Translations under genes and position numbers: made by a program
Source of the DNA: Membranipora membranacea
Lineage: Eukaryota > Bryozoa > Gymnolaemata > Cheilostomatida > Membraniporidae
Direction: 5' to 3'
Length of the DNA: 60,000 nucleotides
Assembly (NCBI GenBank): GCA_914767715.1
Contig: OU612068.1
Location: 29,762,001-29,822,000 of the forward strand
Notes under the pieces: model-generated
The model's input: only the letters and a program-made list of their open reading frames with translations
Told to the model about the DNA's origin: nothing
The model's database searches: none
Shown: one piece after another, positions 1-13,386 of the stretch
Numbering within the stretch: position 1 is the first letter of the stretch
Layout of the letters: each line of letters begins with the position of its first letter

Positions 1-325
1 GTTTGTAGATGTTTGTTGCATATAAGCGTTATAGAATAGTATCACTTATACTGGTTACTGCTGCCTTCTGTTGAGATATTAGTAGGCCTACTCAGTGATC
101 AGGTTTTGATGGATGAATGATACACCTTGTGTTATATTTTCTCCTAATAATCCTACTGTTAGGTCTATTCACTGTACGGCTGTTTACAAGAATCCATGAG
201 AACTTTGGTCTGTTTTGAAAAAGATCAAAGTGACATTTGTTGTTTGCGTTCTTTATTCCGGCTTGCTCTTGCATGGAACTGGAAATGTTGCAGCTAACTT
301 GACCTTTTGCGTTCTTTATTTGCAG

Positions 326-3300
326 GTCTATGGAACAAAGTATTTCTCTGCTCAAACTTATCTCTGTTTATATTTCTACCGTTCACTTATCTATTTATGG
401 AGTCTTCAGGATTTTCTGGTTCCAAACATGTAAGTCCCCAACTTTTGACTTATAGGTAATAAATTATTATCGCCTCATTGACCTTCTATCGATCACTTCT
501 GACCATGAAGCCCATACCACACATAATACTCCATGAGGCTAAGCAAAATGTCCAAGTCAGCCTAAATCTAGTATCAAATCTATCCTTAGTCATCTATCAT
601 GATTGGGATAACTTAAAGACACGTTGCTTAACTGCCTCAAGTTCTACATAAACATTCCTTGTATTTGTCCAGCCACCAGTACTGATATTTACAGGCTAAT
701 AATAGTGTTTAACTCTTGTAAATATTACACCTTCACCCCAAAACGCTGGGGTACCCTATAGTTTTAGCTGGCTGTATCATCAAAGTTTGCAATCATATAA
801 TCCCAGTCAGTTACTTATAGGTAGTGGCCTGAGTACATGAAGCGTTTATCACCGTCATTGTCATATAGAGATAGAAAATAAAAATGCTTGGCTTCTACAG
901 CAGGGGTATTCAATACTGGACTCTAGCCCTACATCAAAACAGTGCAGCTTCCTCTCCCCTCTCCCCTCTCCCCTCTAACTGAACTCTTTACTATTATCAT
1001 GCATAATCATCATACCCAATAAGAATACTTGCACTTCACTAAGTATTTTGTCATGACACTTGAAGTGAATGAAATTAAATTAATTGAGGCATTCACTTGT
1101 GTCGTGATTGAAGTAATATGAATTAGTGTACAGTATAGTATAGCCCCATGTGAACCTGGAGGTTAATGTTGACATCAGTTTGTACATGAATAATTCCCAG
1201 CCAGTCAGCAGTGTATATACATATTATTGTTTATATTACAGGGTATAACATCTCGTCTGAAGGAGACAGCAGTCATGTTGTTCTTGTTAGGAGTTCTGGT
1301 TAACTGTGTAGCCTGGTTACTATCTTCTATGCTTGGTGGTACTACCATCAACCAGCAGAATGTATATGGTAAGTAGTCCCTGTCTCGACTAGGCCTACAT
1401 GTTTTACATTACTTTCCCCAGTTTTGTTGCGGAGAGATTGAATCACATACTGTCTTCCATCTCACCAACCAAACAATCACCTTGTAGAGTACAATGACAA
1501 TGTAGACCTTCCTTGATACCACCATGCCTTTGTATCGTTTACTCTTGAATAGCAATACACTTCAAAGCAGAATGATGACTATTGCCAAGCTTTATGCTGA
1601 TATATATTGTTATTTAAACGTTTTCATTGCAGATACATGGAGTTTTTATTTACCATATCTCTACTCATGGATATCTATAATAGGCTGCTCTCTGTTACTT
1701 GGTAAGTCTTTCTGTCTAACTCAGTCACCCAAATCTCCAAGCTGTTTTTAAAATAAAAATCACCCCGATCACATATTTTACATCGTCAATCTGAGCATGT
1801 GTAAAAAAACTCACATCAGATTGGTTTGAGAGGCTTGACACCAATGACACAAATACTGATATATTGAATTATTATTGCAGTTTTCACTCCAGTGGGGTTC
1901 GCCATGCTATTTACTCAAGTTGGTAAGACTGTGATGAAGCCGCAGTTTTTCCGAAATATCGATGAAGAATTATTCACTGCGACATTCGAAGAACAGAGTC
2001 TAGAACGTCTACTCCGAGGTATGTGTTTACTCCTGAGCTTCATATCAGTAAAGTTATAATTTTGGGATATGGTTCACCAACATGGCTCAAAATGACTGCA
2101 TGCATTAATATTTATTATTATTTAATTGAATCGATTGGTAGATGATTTACGTCAACAAGAGTTTCAATTTCATGACATTGACATAAAAATGATAGATGTA
2201 TGTTGGTCAGTCTTAGTTTGAGGTGAGAATTAAATAAAAATAAAAATAAGTTTATTTATATACCAAACTATGACATGCTTGATCTCTGAGCTACATTGTA
2301 ACCACCAAGTCACCGGGTCTTAGTTATCCTAAGGGACCGCAGCCTTCAAGTCTCCACCAAATTATCATCTACTTCAGATAGAGCGCTCGATCCCACCATA
2401 ATGCAGTTTCAGTGGTAAACTTTGTATTTCACGTTCTATTAATGTTGTTTGCAGCACACTTACCTCCTGATGGTAAAGGTCCGTTAGTGAACGGAGCTGT
2501 CGATGTCAGCAGGAAACTCAAAGATGTCCAAAAAGACAAGCAGAAACTTGGTAGGAAATGATTTCGTCTGGCTAACTGTGGGTTTTCCCAAAAAATTTTC
2601 TTGAACCTAGGGTAAAAAAATTGTGTGTGAGATAAAGGAGTGGATACATTATACTTTCCTCAAGTGCTTATATGGAAACCTCAATAAAAACGTGTAATGG
2701 CAGTATCCCCTCGTATTTATATTATTTATTTTTGTGATCATTGCAGAGAAGAGAAAGCAGACATCTACAATAATAAGAAACTTAAGCTATCCAGTAGTTA
2801 TGATTGTTCTATCTCTACTCACTGCTGTATCTATTATCATGGTCGGTCTCAATATACTGGAGATAGTGTTTGACAGAAAACGTCTGCCTGCAGAGGATGA
2901 TGTGAGTATGAGCTTAATACATGTACAAGCTCTCTGTAGCTGCTGTCCGGTCTCATTCTAAACACGAATGGTCATACTTTGGAGATATTACACACAATGC
3001 TATTACAGTATAACATTGTTTTATGTTTGTATACTGTGTTGCAGATGTGCGTCATTGTTTGAAAAAAACATGAGTTCTAAGATGGTATTTATTGTAAACG
3101 ATTCTCAGAACTGTCTCTCACAAAAAATGGGCAGACGAGATATGATAACTCACTTGTCTCCACCTTTTTTGTGTGGTTATACTAATTTTTATAATATTTG
3201 TTTTTTTTATAGGAGAAGGAGGTATTAGGAGCTCATTCTCTATCAGTGTTTGGTCTATCCGGAGTTCTTATAGAGATAGTAGTTATATTTTATATACTCA

Positions 3301-4002
3301 TCGCCTCACTGGCCGGTCTGTACTATCACTGTCCGAGGTTACGTCCACATAAGGCAGACACGGATATGACCAAAGTTATATATAACTGTGCTGTATTACT
3401 TATACTAAGCTCTGCACTACCCGTACTCTGTGTTCTACTAGGTAAGTGTTACCTCTCCTCTCTCTCTCTACGTGACAGCTGTGTGTTTGTATGATAGGGA
3501 AATGTCTGCTCATTGTCATTAATATTGGTTAAGTCTATATCTCAAACCTACTCCTAGCTCAAATATTAACCGCTTCAGTTTTTTATTAAACGAGGCGTTT
3601 TTTGACCTTTGATGAAAAATCAACCTATTTGATTAAGTATAACGTAACACTGTCCCTTATCCAAAGTCCATACATCAAAGTTTAATGATTTACAGATGAG
3701 AATGCTGTAAAGCACCTCTACTTCAGAACGTGATGTGTAATTTAACTTTGTACTTTGTTACAGGGATATCTAATTTTGATTTGCTGGGAGCGTTCGGACG
3801 TCAGGACTGGCTCGCTAACTTTTACCTCATACTCGCCTACAATATAATATTCGGTGCCGCTGCTACTGCTTGTCTCGTACAGAAGTTCTCAGCGTCTATG
3901 AGACAAGCTATTTATAGTAAAATAAAGCATGCTATACTCGGAGACACCCTGGAGAGTCGTCCCCACTCTAACTTTATGTCCGACTCTCGGTACTTCGACT
4001 GA
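326..4002 (+). CDS. LMBR1L: LMBR1/LMBR1L-family multi-pass membrane protein (5' end outside window)
   Basis: Eight exons join in frame: 326-429, 1242-1368, 1633-1701, 1881-2018, 2455-2550, 2747-2901, 3213-3441 and 3764-4002, all with GT-AG borders. They encode the C-terminal 384 residues; about 105 N-terminal residues lie upstream of the window. Family signatures are clear: a GLWNKVFLCSNLSLF helix, FTYLFMESSGFSGS, the DTWSFYLPYLYSWIS exon, RNLSYPVVM, LILSSALPV, and FDLLGAFGRQDWLANFY near the end. These match vertebrate LMBR1L (lipocalin-interacting receptor) and LMBR1 closely in order and spacing. The family forms about nine membrane spans; known roles include lipocalin uptake and dampening of Wnt signalling at the ER, so function here is inferred. 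The C-terminal tail is short and polar. LMBR1 versus LMBR1L cannot be settled by eye; family assignment is firm. Confidence 0.93.
951..976. repeat. short pyrimidine 7-mer repeat in LMBR1L intron
   Basis: A CTCTCCC-type heptamer repeats about four times. It is simple sequence in an intron, with no sign of function. Confidence 0.7.
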
Positions 4003-4839
4003 AGGCATCTTCTATCTTACATGGATACTTTTATACACAAGAGTAATGTTGTGCCACATTGAGTCGATAAATCAATATTTGTTTTTTTATTAATTTGTTG
4101 TTCTGGCAGGTCCTGTCACTCTTTTTATTCTATTTATTATTTTTGTAGGTAAAAAACCATAACTACCGCAAACCGCTCCCAGTACCGTTTTGATTGGCGA
4201 TGTTATCATAATTATAATTTGCTGTAGACATCTATCATCAGAACAATCAGTATTTTTATTTGCTCAACGTGCTCTGTAGACTAGTCGACAAGTTCAAAAA
4301 AACGAAACATTCTAAATTAAAGTCTATCATTGTAAATACCTGTGCTATATAACACCAATGTTAGGCCACGCTGAAGAGAAACCAGTTCCTAACTATTTAG
4401 ACAGAGGAAATTTTTTTTCTTCTCCAAAGAAGAACACCTACAACAAGTTTTTCTCATAATATTATTATCTTCCAGCACATGGTACTATTATTTGCATAAT
4501 ATTAGTGCCATCGTTGTGTCCCAGTTATGAACAAAGCAACGCATATTATTATTGTATTATTATTATCCTTGTTAATTTTTTCATATCCGGTACATATATA
4601 TCAAAACTAACTATTGTATCATCAAAAACATCATCAGTATAATTTATTCTAGTTTTTTGATCGATGGCATTTGTAAATAGTCGCAAAGATGTTGTAAATA
4701 ATCAGATCATGGTCTGTTACTTTTTTATAATTTCTAATATCAAGGCAATTTACATGTATATTTCTTTTTTTTTTGCAACTAAAAGACCAATAAAAACCAC
4801 AATCACAATGATAACCTATATAACCTATAAAGATCTCTG
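4003..4839. other. convergent 3' intergenic spacer
   Basis: This spacer lies between two genes transcribed toward each other. An ATTAAA at 4316-4321 on the plus strand could serve the LMBR1L-like transcript. TTTATT at 4643-4648, read AATAAA on the minus strand, lies about 190 bases past the stop of the reductase gene. The rest is AT-rich with no coding signal that I can see. Confidence 0.6.
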
Positions 4840-7800
4840 TTACCATATCAAGGGAATCAGCTTCTTAGTTCTGGAATCAAAGTCTCCCCCAAATCTGTCT
4901 CTCAATTCACTACAATTATAAACAACCAAATTCGTGCAGTACCCTCAAGTTTGAGGTATCTAACAGGATCAAATCGGGAATTGGTCTCACTCCCTTGTAT
5001 GGCATCTGATAATGGATCACAAGGAAATACCAATTTTTTTTAAATTGGAGCGATTGAATTACCGTAATTGACATAATGATAGATCAATATTCTAATCAAG
5101 ATTTCATTTTTTATTTGTGCTTGTAGCCTAAAAAATGGGAACTAAATATTTTGACACAATACTGTTGTGATAATATCTGTCCGGATTTGTTTGCATTTTT
5201 TTTAGTTTCAGATCATGCTAAGCAAAGCGCGCTGTGATTTTGCGTTGATATCTCGGTTTCATATCTCATAAATTAGCTATACATGAGTCTAACGCAAAAT
5301 GTACAATGTGGTAATCGCTGATCTAGCTAGGGTGACCATCGAATGTTGAGAGTTGCTGTTTCAAAATGTATGTAGGGACAACTTTATAATTCTTGAACAC
5401 AGTTAATAATAATAATAATAATAATAATAGTAATCTGACTGAGCTGTTTATCTGTACTTACTGATATCTGAGATGAGAGAGGACAGCCATGTGACAGAAT
5501 ATAAAGAGAAAATGAGCTGCTGCAACCACTGAACTTGTGGCAATAACAATACCAAGAGCAGCTAGAACTTCTCCTAAGTGCTGTGGAGCCACCACGGAGC
5601 TAAATAAACCACCTGGTGAGATAAAGGACGACAAATTCTACTTAACAGGTATTGAGTGGGACAGAAGTGTCCACTGAACTCCGGGCAGACGGGACCTGAA
5701 CTGAACTTAATATCAGTGATCTTTTGTGTCGTTGTATTCCTGAATTCAGGAGTTGAAGGTTTTCTAATCAACAAAAGAAGCAACAAAACAATCTATAAAA
5801 ATTATGGGCCCTAATTGGTTATCAAATGATACTGACCTCTAGCGTATGCAATTCTAGTGCAGAACATTGACTCCAGACTTTTCAATCTGTGTGCATGATA
5901 GACGAATATAATAACCCCTAAACTGTACATTACCAGTCCTGTAGAATAGAACGTTATCATTATAATTGTCATTATAACTTTTGTTCATAGACATATCCAG
6001 ATACCGTACACAAAAGAAGGCTACTAAGCTAGGAGACAGATTTTGGTAAACTCAGAAATTTTACATAATATATAAAATGACAGCTGTACTACCTGCTAGC
6101 AGAAAAGGAGCATTCAGAATCCCGCTGAAATCATACAAGTAGCAACAACTAGCAGCCTGCAAAACAAATTATAAATCACTATAAGGCGACATACACTTGA
6201 TTGGATTTGTGTGAATAAATTTGGAAAGATACTAGAGAATACATTTTCTATCAGGGAGAGCTAAAAATGCAAAAGAAATCTGCAAGGGTCTGATGCTCAA
6301 TCAAACATACACGTTCAACATATTGATTTAAGACACTTTATGACATATTTGATGGAGATGGAGATGGAGATGAGGGTCCTTGGGGAAAACTGCAAACCTG
6401 AACCGAAAACTATTATAATGACTCACATAAGCATAGCTGAAGAAACATGTGATAACATATTCTGCAAGAACGTCTCCTATATTTATAGGCCAGCCTCTTA
6501 CATACAATCCAAGACATAGCCTACAATATATACAATAACCACTTTTTATTTACTGTTTATAACACTATCAACATATACATATATATTGCATTGCAGATAT
6601 TTTCTCTCTCTGAAGAATGAGAAACTGGGGTCCTTAAAGGGCTAAACTACTGCTTACAGTGCCCCATTGCACATTACCAATTTCTCATAAACACAGAGAA
6701 GTGTACTGCGCAACTAGGATCCCTTCCTCATAAATTTAGCTTCCTCATAGGCCTACACCTTAGCATATGAAAATTATTTATATTATTGTTGGATTGTCTG
6801 TTACCTGCATGTATAGAATGTACTAAACACAATAATCATCAGGGTGTTAGAAGTATTATCCTCGAATGACATCTCTGCCAGGTAGCTTATCAGTGGTATG
6901 ATAATAGCCGGTAAATTTATGACCAGTGTAGCAAGTTTACTTGCCACGTTCACCTAAAAATTATTCAAGTTCATATTGGTCAGGTTCCTAGTGACTCGAG
7001 GATCGACTCTGCGCAGTGCTGAAAAACTAGTTAAAATCATTCACATTTTGCCAATCAAGCCAAAAATAAACCGATCTCGATTAATTTTTACACCTGCATA
7101 GATTGATTCGAGTTAATGGGATTGTCTCAGCTGTACTGGATAGAAGCACAAGAAATACTTGCCTATGTTGGTGATGCAAAAGTTTTTGAGTGAATTTATT
7201 CTTAAATAAAGGCATTAGGGAGCAAATACAGTAACAACCTCTATTAGTCGTATCCATCATTCAATTTGAGCAAAGATGCACTCACCCTGCTTGCAATGTA
7301 CTGGTAACATTGAATTCCATATCTGGAATAGCATCATTAGCTTTCTTTTGCAAAACAAAGGGCTTGCAAAAATAGCCAGTCCCTAGTAGCAATCTAGAAA
7401 TGCCCTAATCATCGACACTGTATGGGGTATAATTACTGTTTGCAATTTTGTAAACAAGACAATTTCTCAGGCTAATTATTCATGCTACTAGGGACAGCTA
7501 ATCAGATAACAGTCAGATGGGTCCCTGTGTTTAGTGTCCTAACTGTATAACGCTATGATACTATTTCTATTCTAAGAGAAGAATCTAATTCAGTGACTGG
7601 TAATAAATAATTAGGTTAGACTTGTAAGAATTATTCCCTCATAGTTTATGAATGGACAACTTCTGATGGCTCCTGGCTATGAATTTCACATACAGCTGGT
7701 TTTTAAATTGTGAAATAACTTTATACGGCTTTGTGCTGGCTGAATTACAATTCTATGATTTGGTTATACAAGTCAGGCGTGTTTACCTGATATTTAGACA

Positions 7801-7975
7801 GTATCTTGCCAGCATAACCAGCCATCAAGATGCCAAAGTAACGAGATTCTCTGAAGTAATGCAGTCCTCTCCATAAGAAGAACAGAGAGTAGAACATGAT
7901 CACTATAGACATGACAATGATGGTGTACTCGGCACCAAGTAACTCATCATCTACCAGGTTAAATACGATACCCAT
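4840..7975 (-). CDS. steroid 5-alpha-reductase / polyprenol reductase family enzyme
   Basis: Seven exons read on the minus strand: 7787-7975, 6805-6953, 6427-6520, 6093-6156, 5837-5938, 5462-5612 and 4840-4909. Phases agree throughout and give 272 residues, close to the 254-318 usual for SRD5A enzymes. The recognisable part is C-terminal: RGGLF followed by a LGEV segment, hydrophobic helices, an SHLRYH segment and a terminal KKLIPLIW corresponding to the family's RKALIPF-type end. YTCRLCLGLYV resembles the first-helix block of SRD5A3. About six to seven hydrophobic segments are visible, so this is an ER membrane protein. Family members use NADPH to reduce an enone (steroid delta-4 bond or polyprenol). 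Divergence is high, and I cannot choose between SRD5A1/2 and SRD5A3. The 70-base last exon was found from its phase and the conserved end. Confidence 0.8.
5405..5429. repeat. (AAT)n microsatellite
   Basis: About eight AAT units lie in the last intron of the reductase gene. Confidence 0.9.
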
Positions 7976-8617
7976 CCTGACTTACTCTCAGTCAGGGGCA
8001 GACCTGCCAAACAAATATAGCAGGCTACGCGTACTGGTCTTCAAAATTATGGTGTTGAGATTGCACCTAATTACAACGAACATGCAAGGCTTGATCCTCT
8101 TCAATATGGAGACAAATAGCTCTCTATTTAACTTGTTCATTCAGTATAAATTGAAATTTTTCATCAATTGGTGATATCGAGGTAGTTAGATCTCATTTTC
8201 GAATCCATTGTACAGGCTTACCTGGTAGAGCAAGAACACTATCGCTGGACCAGCCAGCAGTTAAACTGACACTGCAATCAATACTAGATGATCTTACTAA
8301 TTTTGTCATCAGTGACAATGCTGACAAGTTCTACACAACGGATCGCTGACATGATAGCACAATGATTACTGGCAGTTAGACCCGATGTTCGGAAGGAAGG
8401 TAAGATAAGTGCTACAGAATAAGTACTCTCTGTTTTCTAGTTCAGTGTTTATGGTTTTTTTTAATATTAGAGCGTATCCACCTTGAAGGTCAATATAACT
8501 TTTCATCAGTTAGATGAAACAGGAAAATTGGTATTTTTACAGGACTGCTATACATAGATAAGAAAAAAATGCTCAGAGTTACATAAGTGACGTGTGTGGG
8601 TATAACTGTGTGCAGAG
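7976..8617. other. spacer between PSMD6 stop and reductase start
   Basis: Both neighbours lie on the minus strand, so this holds the reductase promoter/5' UTR and the PSMD6 3' UTR. TTTAAT at 8460-8465 (ATTAAA on the minus strand) is a possible poly(A) signal for PSMD6. No other gene is visible. Confidence 0.55.
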
Positions 8618-11600
8618 TTAGATGTTGATGACGCGGCTGAGTTTCTGTACTCTGTTCAGTAATATATCTCCTGACTTTATCACAGCCTGTAAGACAAACA
8701 AGATGAAAAACATCAACAGGACGTTCACAATTTTATCACAGTTGCAATTCCTAGTCACATGACTTGACGAGGACACTTCACCTCATTAATGGTGAGTAAA
8801 ATGGACCCTTTCAGAGAGGAAGAGACCTGCCAGATTGTTCACTACGAGAAAATTTTACCTGACATCTCAGTTTTTGACTTGGGAATTAATTGAAAGATCA
8901 AAGAGCACCTAATCTGAGTTACACAATTGAGATATCATGTACCCTGATGTACATAAAATGGTATGAAACTTAACTAACCTGATATTGGTAGTTTTTAGAG
9001 TCAGGTCGATTAGTCTCAACAATACCTCCCACTTTGTCAATCTTAGCATGAAGTCTCCCAGCAGCTATAAATCGTGATAACTCTCTGTAAGGATAAAAAA
9101 AGAAACGATTAACCAAAGCAGCTCTATTTAAAACCAGAGTGCGATAGTTAAACTTACATTAATGACAGTCGGGATGAGTGGAGTAATATTAGTTCATACT
9201 CCGCCAGTGTTCATCTGGACTTTGTGTTTTCAATATGATGTTGAATTTTAATTTATAGTAGTTGTCTTTGTATTAAACATAACCATAATCACCAGACATT
9301 GCACAAGTGTTACTTTCAGCGCTCTTATCCACCCATGATAAATAAGTTTTATTTCTGTTACATAAGCCTTATATTTATAGAAATTAATACATCAGACAAG
9401 TACCAGACATGCTCATACTCACGAATCGATGAAGGCCTCTGTGACACCGAAGGCTTTAGCCATATAGTCTAGAGTGAGACTCTGATAGGACTGAAGTAGT
9501 TGAGTATATCCTAACACTCTCATCTCTCTCACATAGTATCTGTAGTGTTTGTGTAAGTATCGATCATATCTCAACTTCTGCTCAACCTCAGCTGTATAAT
9601 ATAATAATACATAAAATATACAGTTAATATAATCGATGTGTGACCCGATTTATATGATCACACCAAGGAGACATATGCTACTATGGTGCTCATAAATAAA
9701 ATGATGTAACTTTGTAGGTGGAAATCAGCTGGTACAGCAATCTTCGCACTCTTTCACGCTTATGAGGTATCCTCAGTAGGATCAGAACGTCAGATATTTA
9801 AAAATATTTAATTATGAGTTTTATGCATCATTATGTAAAAAAAAAAAGGGCACCCTGTGAGATGGACTTCCAGCAGAGTTATGGATGTGGTATTCAAGCT
9901 TACATTCATAACTTTTTATTATACAAATCACTTAGGACACTGTAGGATATGCTTGATCTAAGAGACATTACCTAGTGACTTGAAGAAGCCAGCATATCTG
10001 CAATCATAGAGAGACATGAGATATTCTCTCAGCTCTGGTTTGGCGTGTAGGATCTCTAATATTTCAGCACCTCGCACTACTTTATCTCTAAGCTGTGGTC
10101 TAGCTAATGCCTCCATACCCAGAATAACTGTGTAAGCTATGAAATCTGAATAATCCATCAGCTCATATGAAGTGAAGGTGGCTACGGCATCTAGACAGTA
10201 CTCGGCAGCTTCCTGTTAACATGTAAGGTATGTACATATGTATGTTGTGTAAAGTATTTATTTCATACAAACACTACCATAACCATATAATTATTTAATG
10301 AATCGCTGTATTGACAATGTATTGCATGCATCGCAAAATAACTGAGGCTATTTGGATTGTGTTACATCAGAGCGGTTGCCATTGGTTGCGTAAGAAGGGT
10401 GTCACAATACGCTCACTTTCAATCGAAATAATAAATCGAAGAATACAGAAAACATTGGGACGAAATGCTGGTTTTTATTGAATTTGGCCCTAACAGCCCT
10501 GGACAGCCAAACTTGTGTGTTTGCGACAGATAACATGTATGCTATAAGCCTTACAGTGAATTGTCTGTTTGCCATGCTGTAGATCGCTTTGTAGACTTTC
10601 AATCTGTTTCTCCTATCCCAGTCTCCTCCTTCATCAATTAAGCTGCAAGAGAAGTCAATTGTCAATCATATTAGGAAATTTAACATGGACGTGCTAACAC
10701 CATCCAGACAGCATTGATGAAGGAATTAGTCATATACAGAATCCTGTAGAGCAGAGGCAATATTGAAAGATCATTGACATAGAAAACCAATACCATTATA
10801 AAGATATACCGGGGGATAAGGTGTATTATTAATTAAATCATAGTATCCTTACGTCTGCGCTTTATCTATGTTCCTCTTAGTGAGATCTTGATCCATATAA
10901 AACAATCCTATTCTGATAAGATGGAAGACTGTGTCGAGCTTGCAGCCAATAGTGTGAATTTTCTCCTCTGCTTTCCTAAATGCACTCAGACAAGCTTCCT
11001 ATAACATAAAATGAGTTCCGAGTATATAATCATTAAACTTTAGTATGCTCAGCAGGAAATTTATCTGCCTGCAGAAGTTCTCATCTTAGATGCCGGTGCT
11101 GCTGGCTGATCATAGTACTTAGTATCATAGTATTTATAAACGTGTACAGAATTTTTATGTGGCCACCGGGTCATCAACCAGAGTAGGAGTATATGGGGGT
11201 CCACTAGGCATTTGCAATTTTGTGAGTGGATATTGTGCAATCTTGGGGACTTCGGGCATTAATCAGCTTTCTAACTGAATGATGAGAGATTCCGTGGGAC
11301 AGAAATCACCCCCAAAGTTAGACTTTCCAAATATTCTTGCTTCTCTTGAGGGCTACTCTTAAGAAATAGTCAACCCTGCTGACACATAGTAAGCCGAGCA
11401 AACATAAACTTAAATTTGTTATTTCATTCACCCACCTTGTCACCTATCCGGGAATAGTGCTCAGCTCTTTTTATCATGAGGTCACGGACATCAGTATCTC
11501 CGAGGTTATCTTCAGCATCCTTAATTGACTCTTCAATTGATGCTAACGTTTTCTCATTTTCCGCTTTCATATTTTTAACCAGTGTCTCATCTGCAGTCCA

Positions 11601-12068
11601 TGCTAAATCCTTGCATATCTCCAGATAGAAGGGAGCCATATCTGTAGAAAAGTTAACCCTCAGTTACAGAAGAGTAGGGTAGAGTAGGGTAGTAAGTAAT
11701 CTCAAGGTAAAATAGTCAAGTTGATTCAGTTTGTATTGAAACATTATCTCTTCTAAACTGCCACTTTCTGCCAAATAAGAATCCATTTATGTTTTCCATT
11801 TAGGAAATTAATACTACCAGAGTGTACACCTTGAAAATCTTTAGTCTAGGTCTAGTTAGTAGTACAAAAGAGCTTAGTCATTCATTTGATAAATTAAATA
11901 ACAAGAATTGACAGCATACTTACTGTCTTTTGTGATGGCAGTCATCATCTTATTCTTCAATTGAGGATCACTCTTGTATTTATCAGTTCCCAGCATAAAC
12001 TTCCATTGTGCTAACTCAAGGTCAGGATTCTTTTCAAGTCCCTCAGCAGCTAAATCTTCAATAGGCAT
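8618..12068 (-). CDS. PSMD6: 26S proteasome regulatory subunit Rpn7/PSMD6
   Basis: Eight exons (11924-12068, 11436-11641, 10853-10998, 10555-10642, 9972-10212, 9423-9591, 8979-9084, 8618-8686) total 1,170 bases and encode 389 residues, the same length as human PSMD6. The start reads [17 protein letters not shown] against human [41 protein letters not shown], the [10 protein letters not shown] block and the final VQKLSRVIN are near-identical to the family. The protein is a PCI-domain scaffold in the proteasome lid: N-terminal helical repeats, then a PCI winged helix over roughly residues 195-360. It helps hold the lid onto the base. The start lies 410 bases from the oppositely directed MORN3 start, so the two probably share a promoter region. 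Identification is secure. Confidence 0.97.
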
Positions 12069-12478
12069 CCTTATGGCTCTGTCTTCTATTTTCCTGCTCT
12101 AAGTTTTTTCTTCTTCAATAATGGCTGGAATGCAGTGAATACACAGGAAGTGCATATAACACTATTTAATAAAATCAGTCATCATAAATAATCACATATG
12201 AAGAGTTATATTTCCAAGTTTCCAACTCTGGTATGCAATCCAGCTAACCAGGGTTTCTATCAATGTCCACAACAATCTTGAAGCAAACTTAAAATTAATA
12301 ACCTTAATATATATTTTGGAAATTTAATATATTCGCAGGAAATGGATATCAATGTTGCCATAGTAGCCATACATCAAAACACTGGATTTCCATGATTAGC
12401 TAGTGTACCATTGATTTTAATAGTAGCAAGTAACTATTTCCAGAAGCAAAATTCATCTCTGGAAGTTCTAACATAGCA
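12069..12478. promoter_or_regulatory. bidirectional promoter interval between PSMD6 and MORN3
   Basis: The two start codons face away from each other across 410 bases, so both promoters and 5' UTRs must lie here unless upstream exons exist. The interval is AT-rich. I see no convincing TATA box and no antioxidant-response element (TGACnnnGC) on either strand. Confidence 0.6.
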
Positions 12479-13386
12479 ATGTCTTATGAGAAGCCTATAG
12501 AGCCACAATGGGTGAAAAAGCCAAGGGAAAAGCAACCATTATGGAAAGAATGGGACTACAATGCAAATAAAAAGGGAGTGAGGCACACAGTGTACTCAGT
12601 TAATGGAGATGAATATACTGGTGAATGGTTGAACAATCTCAAACATGGCAAAGGTACTTATACATGGAAACACAACAAAGCCATATATGATGGTGACTGG
12701 GCTAAAGGAAAGAGAAATGGCTTTGGAACCTACAGCTTACCTCAAGGATTAGGTTATAGAAAGGTTTATGCTGGAGGCTGGAAGAATGACAAGAGACATG
12801 GTTATGGTACAAACTTTTACACAGATGATGAGTATTATGAAGGCGAGTGGTACGGAGATAAGCGAAGCGGCTGGGGTCGTATGTACTACACAGATGGTAA
12901 GCTGGTCTTTGATCAACCTCAACTCAAAAAGATTATTCAAAAGCGTATATTTTCAATCAATCTAGTTCACATGAAACTCTAGTTGCCGCTTCTAAGTTCA
13001 GATCATTAGCTAAAATTGTTAATGGTAGAGGTAAATTCATATAATAAAAAAATGTTTTATTTCATACAGGAACTATTTATGAGGGGGAATGGTATGATGA
13101 CCAGCGAAGTGGACAGGGAATGCTTCGATTACCAAATGAGAACCGGTACGAAGGATCATTTAAAAGTGATAAAAAGAATGGACCAGGAAAGTTCTTTTAC
13201 CTGGACAAAGGACAGTTATACGAAGGTGTTTGGGTTGATGACATTGCAAAATGTGGTGAAATGAGAGACTTTGGACGTGACACTGCCACCAAACCCACTC
13301 AGTTTGATATTCCTAAAGTTGAGTTACTCAATTCTCAAGCAGTGCTAGCCGACGCTGAGAATACCTTCCTCCCGGAGCAAGACTGA
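12479..13386 (+). CDS. MORN3: MORN repeat-containing protein 3
   Basis: Two exons, 12479-12896 and 13070-13386, join through a 173-base intron (phase 1) to encode 244 residues; human MORN3 has 240. After a lysine-rich N terminus with LWKEWD, seven MORN motifs follow at about 23-residue spacing, for example YTGEWLNNLKHGKGTY, YEGEWYGDKRSGWGRMYY and YEGVWVDD. The C-terminal MRDFGRDTATKPTQFDIP matches the conserved MORN3 tail. MORN repeats form elongated beta-hairpin scaffolds; MORN3 is expressed mainly in ciliated and male germ cells in mammals, so a ciliary or sperm role is the natural inference. The ATG at 12479 starts just before the family's WKxWD motif. Confidence 0.95.

Noticed and set aside
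5574-5786. 70-codon minus-strand frame beginning MLLLLLIRKPS
   Set aside because: It crosses the acceptor of a reductase exon; the upstream part is intron and the downstream frame differs from the conserved RGGLF frame.
10402-10554. Extension of the PSMD6 exon past 10555 as an open frame
   Set aside because: Similarity to Rpn7 stops at the GTAAGG donor and resumes at 10212.
12069-12478. Antioxidant-response element linking the NFE2L1-like factor to PSMD6
   Set aside because: I scanned both strands for TGACnnnGC and found none; a degenerate site cannot be excluded.
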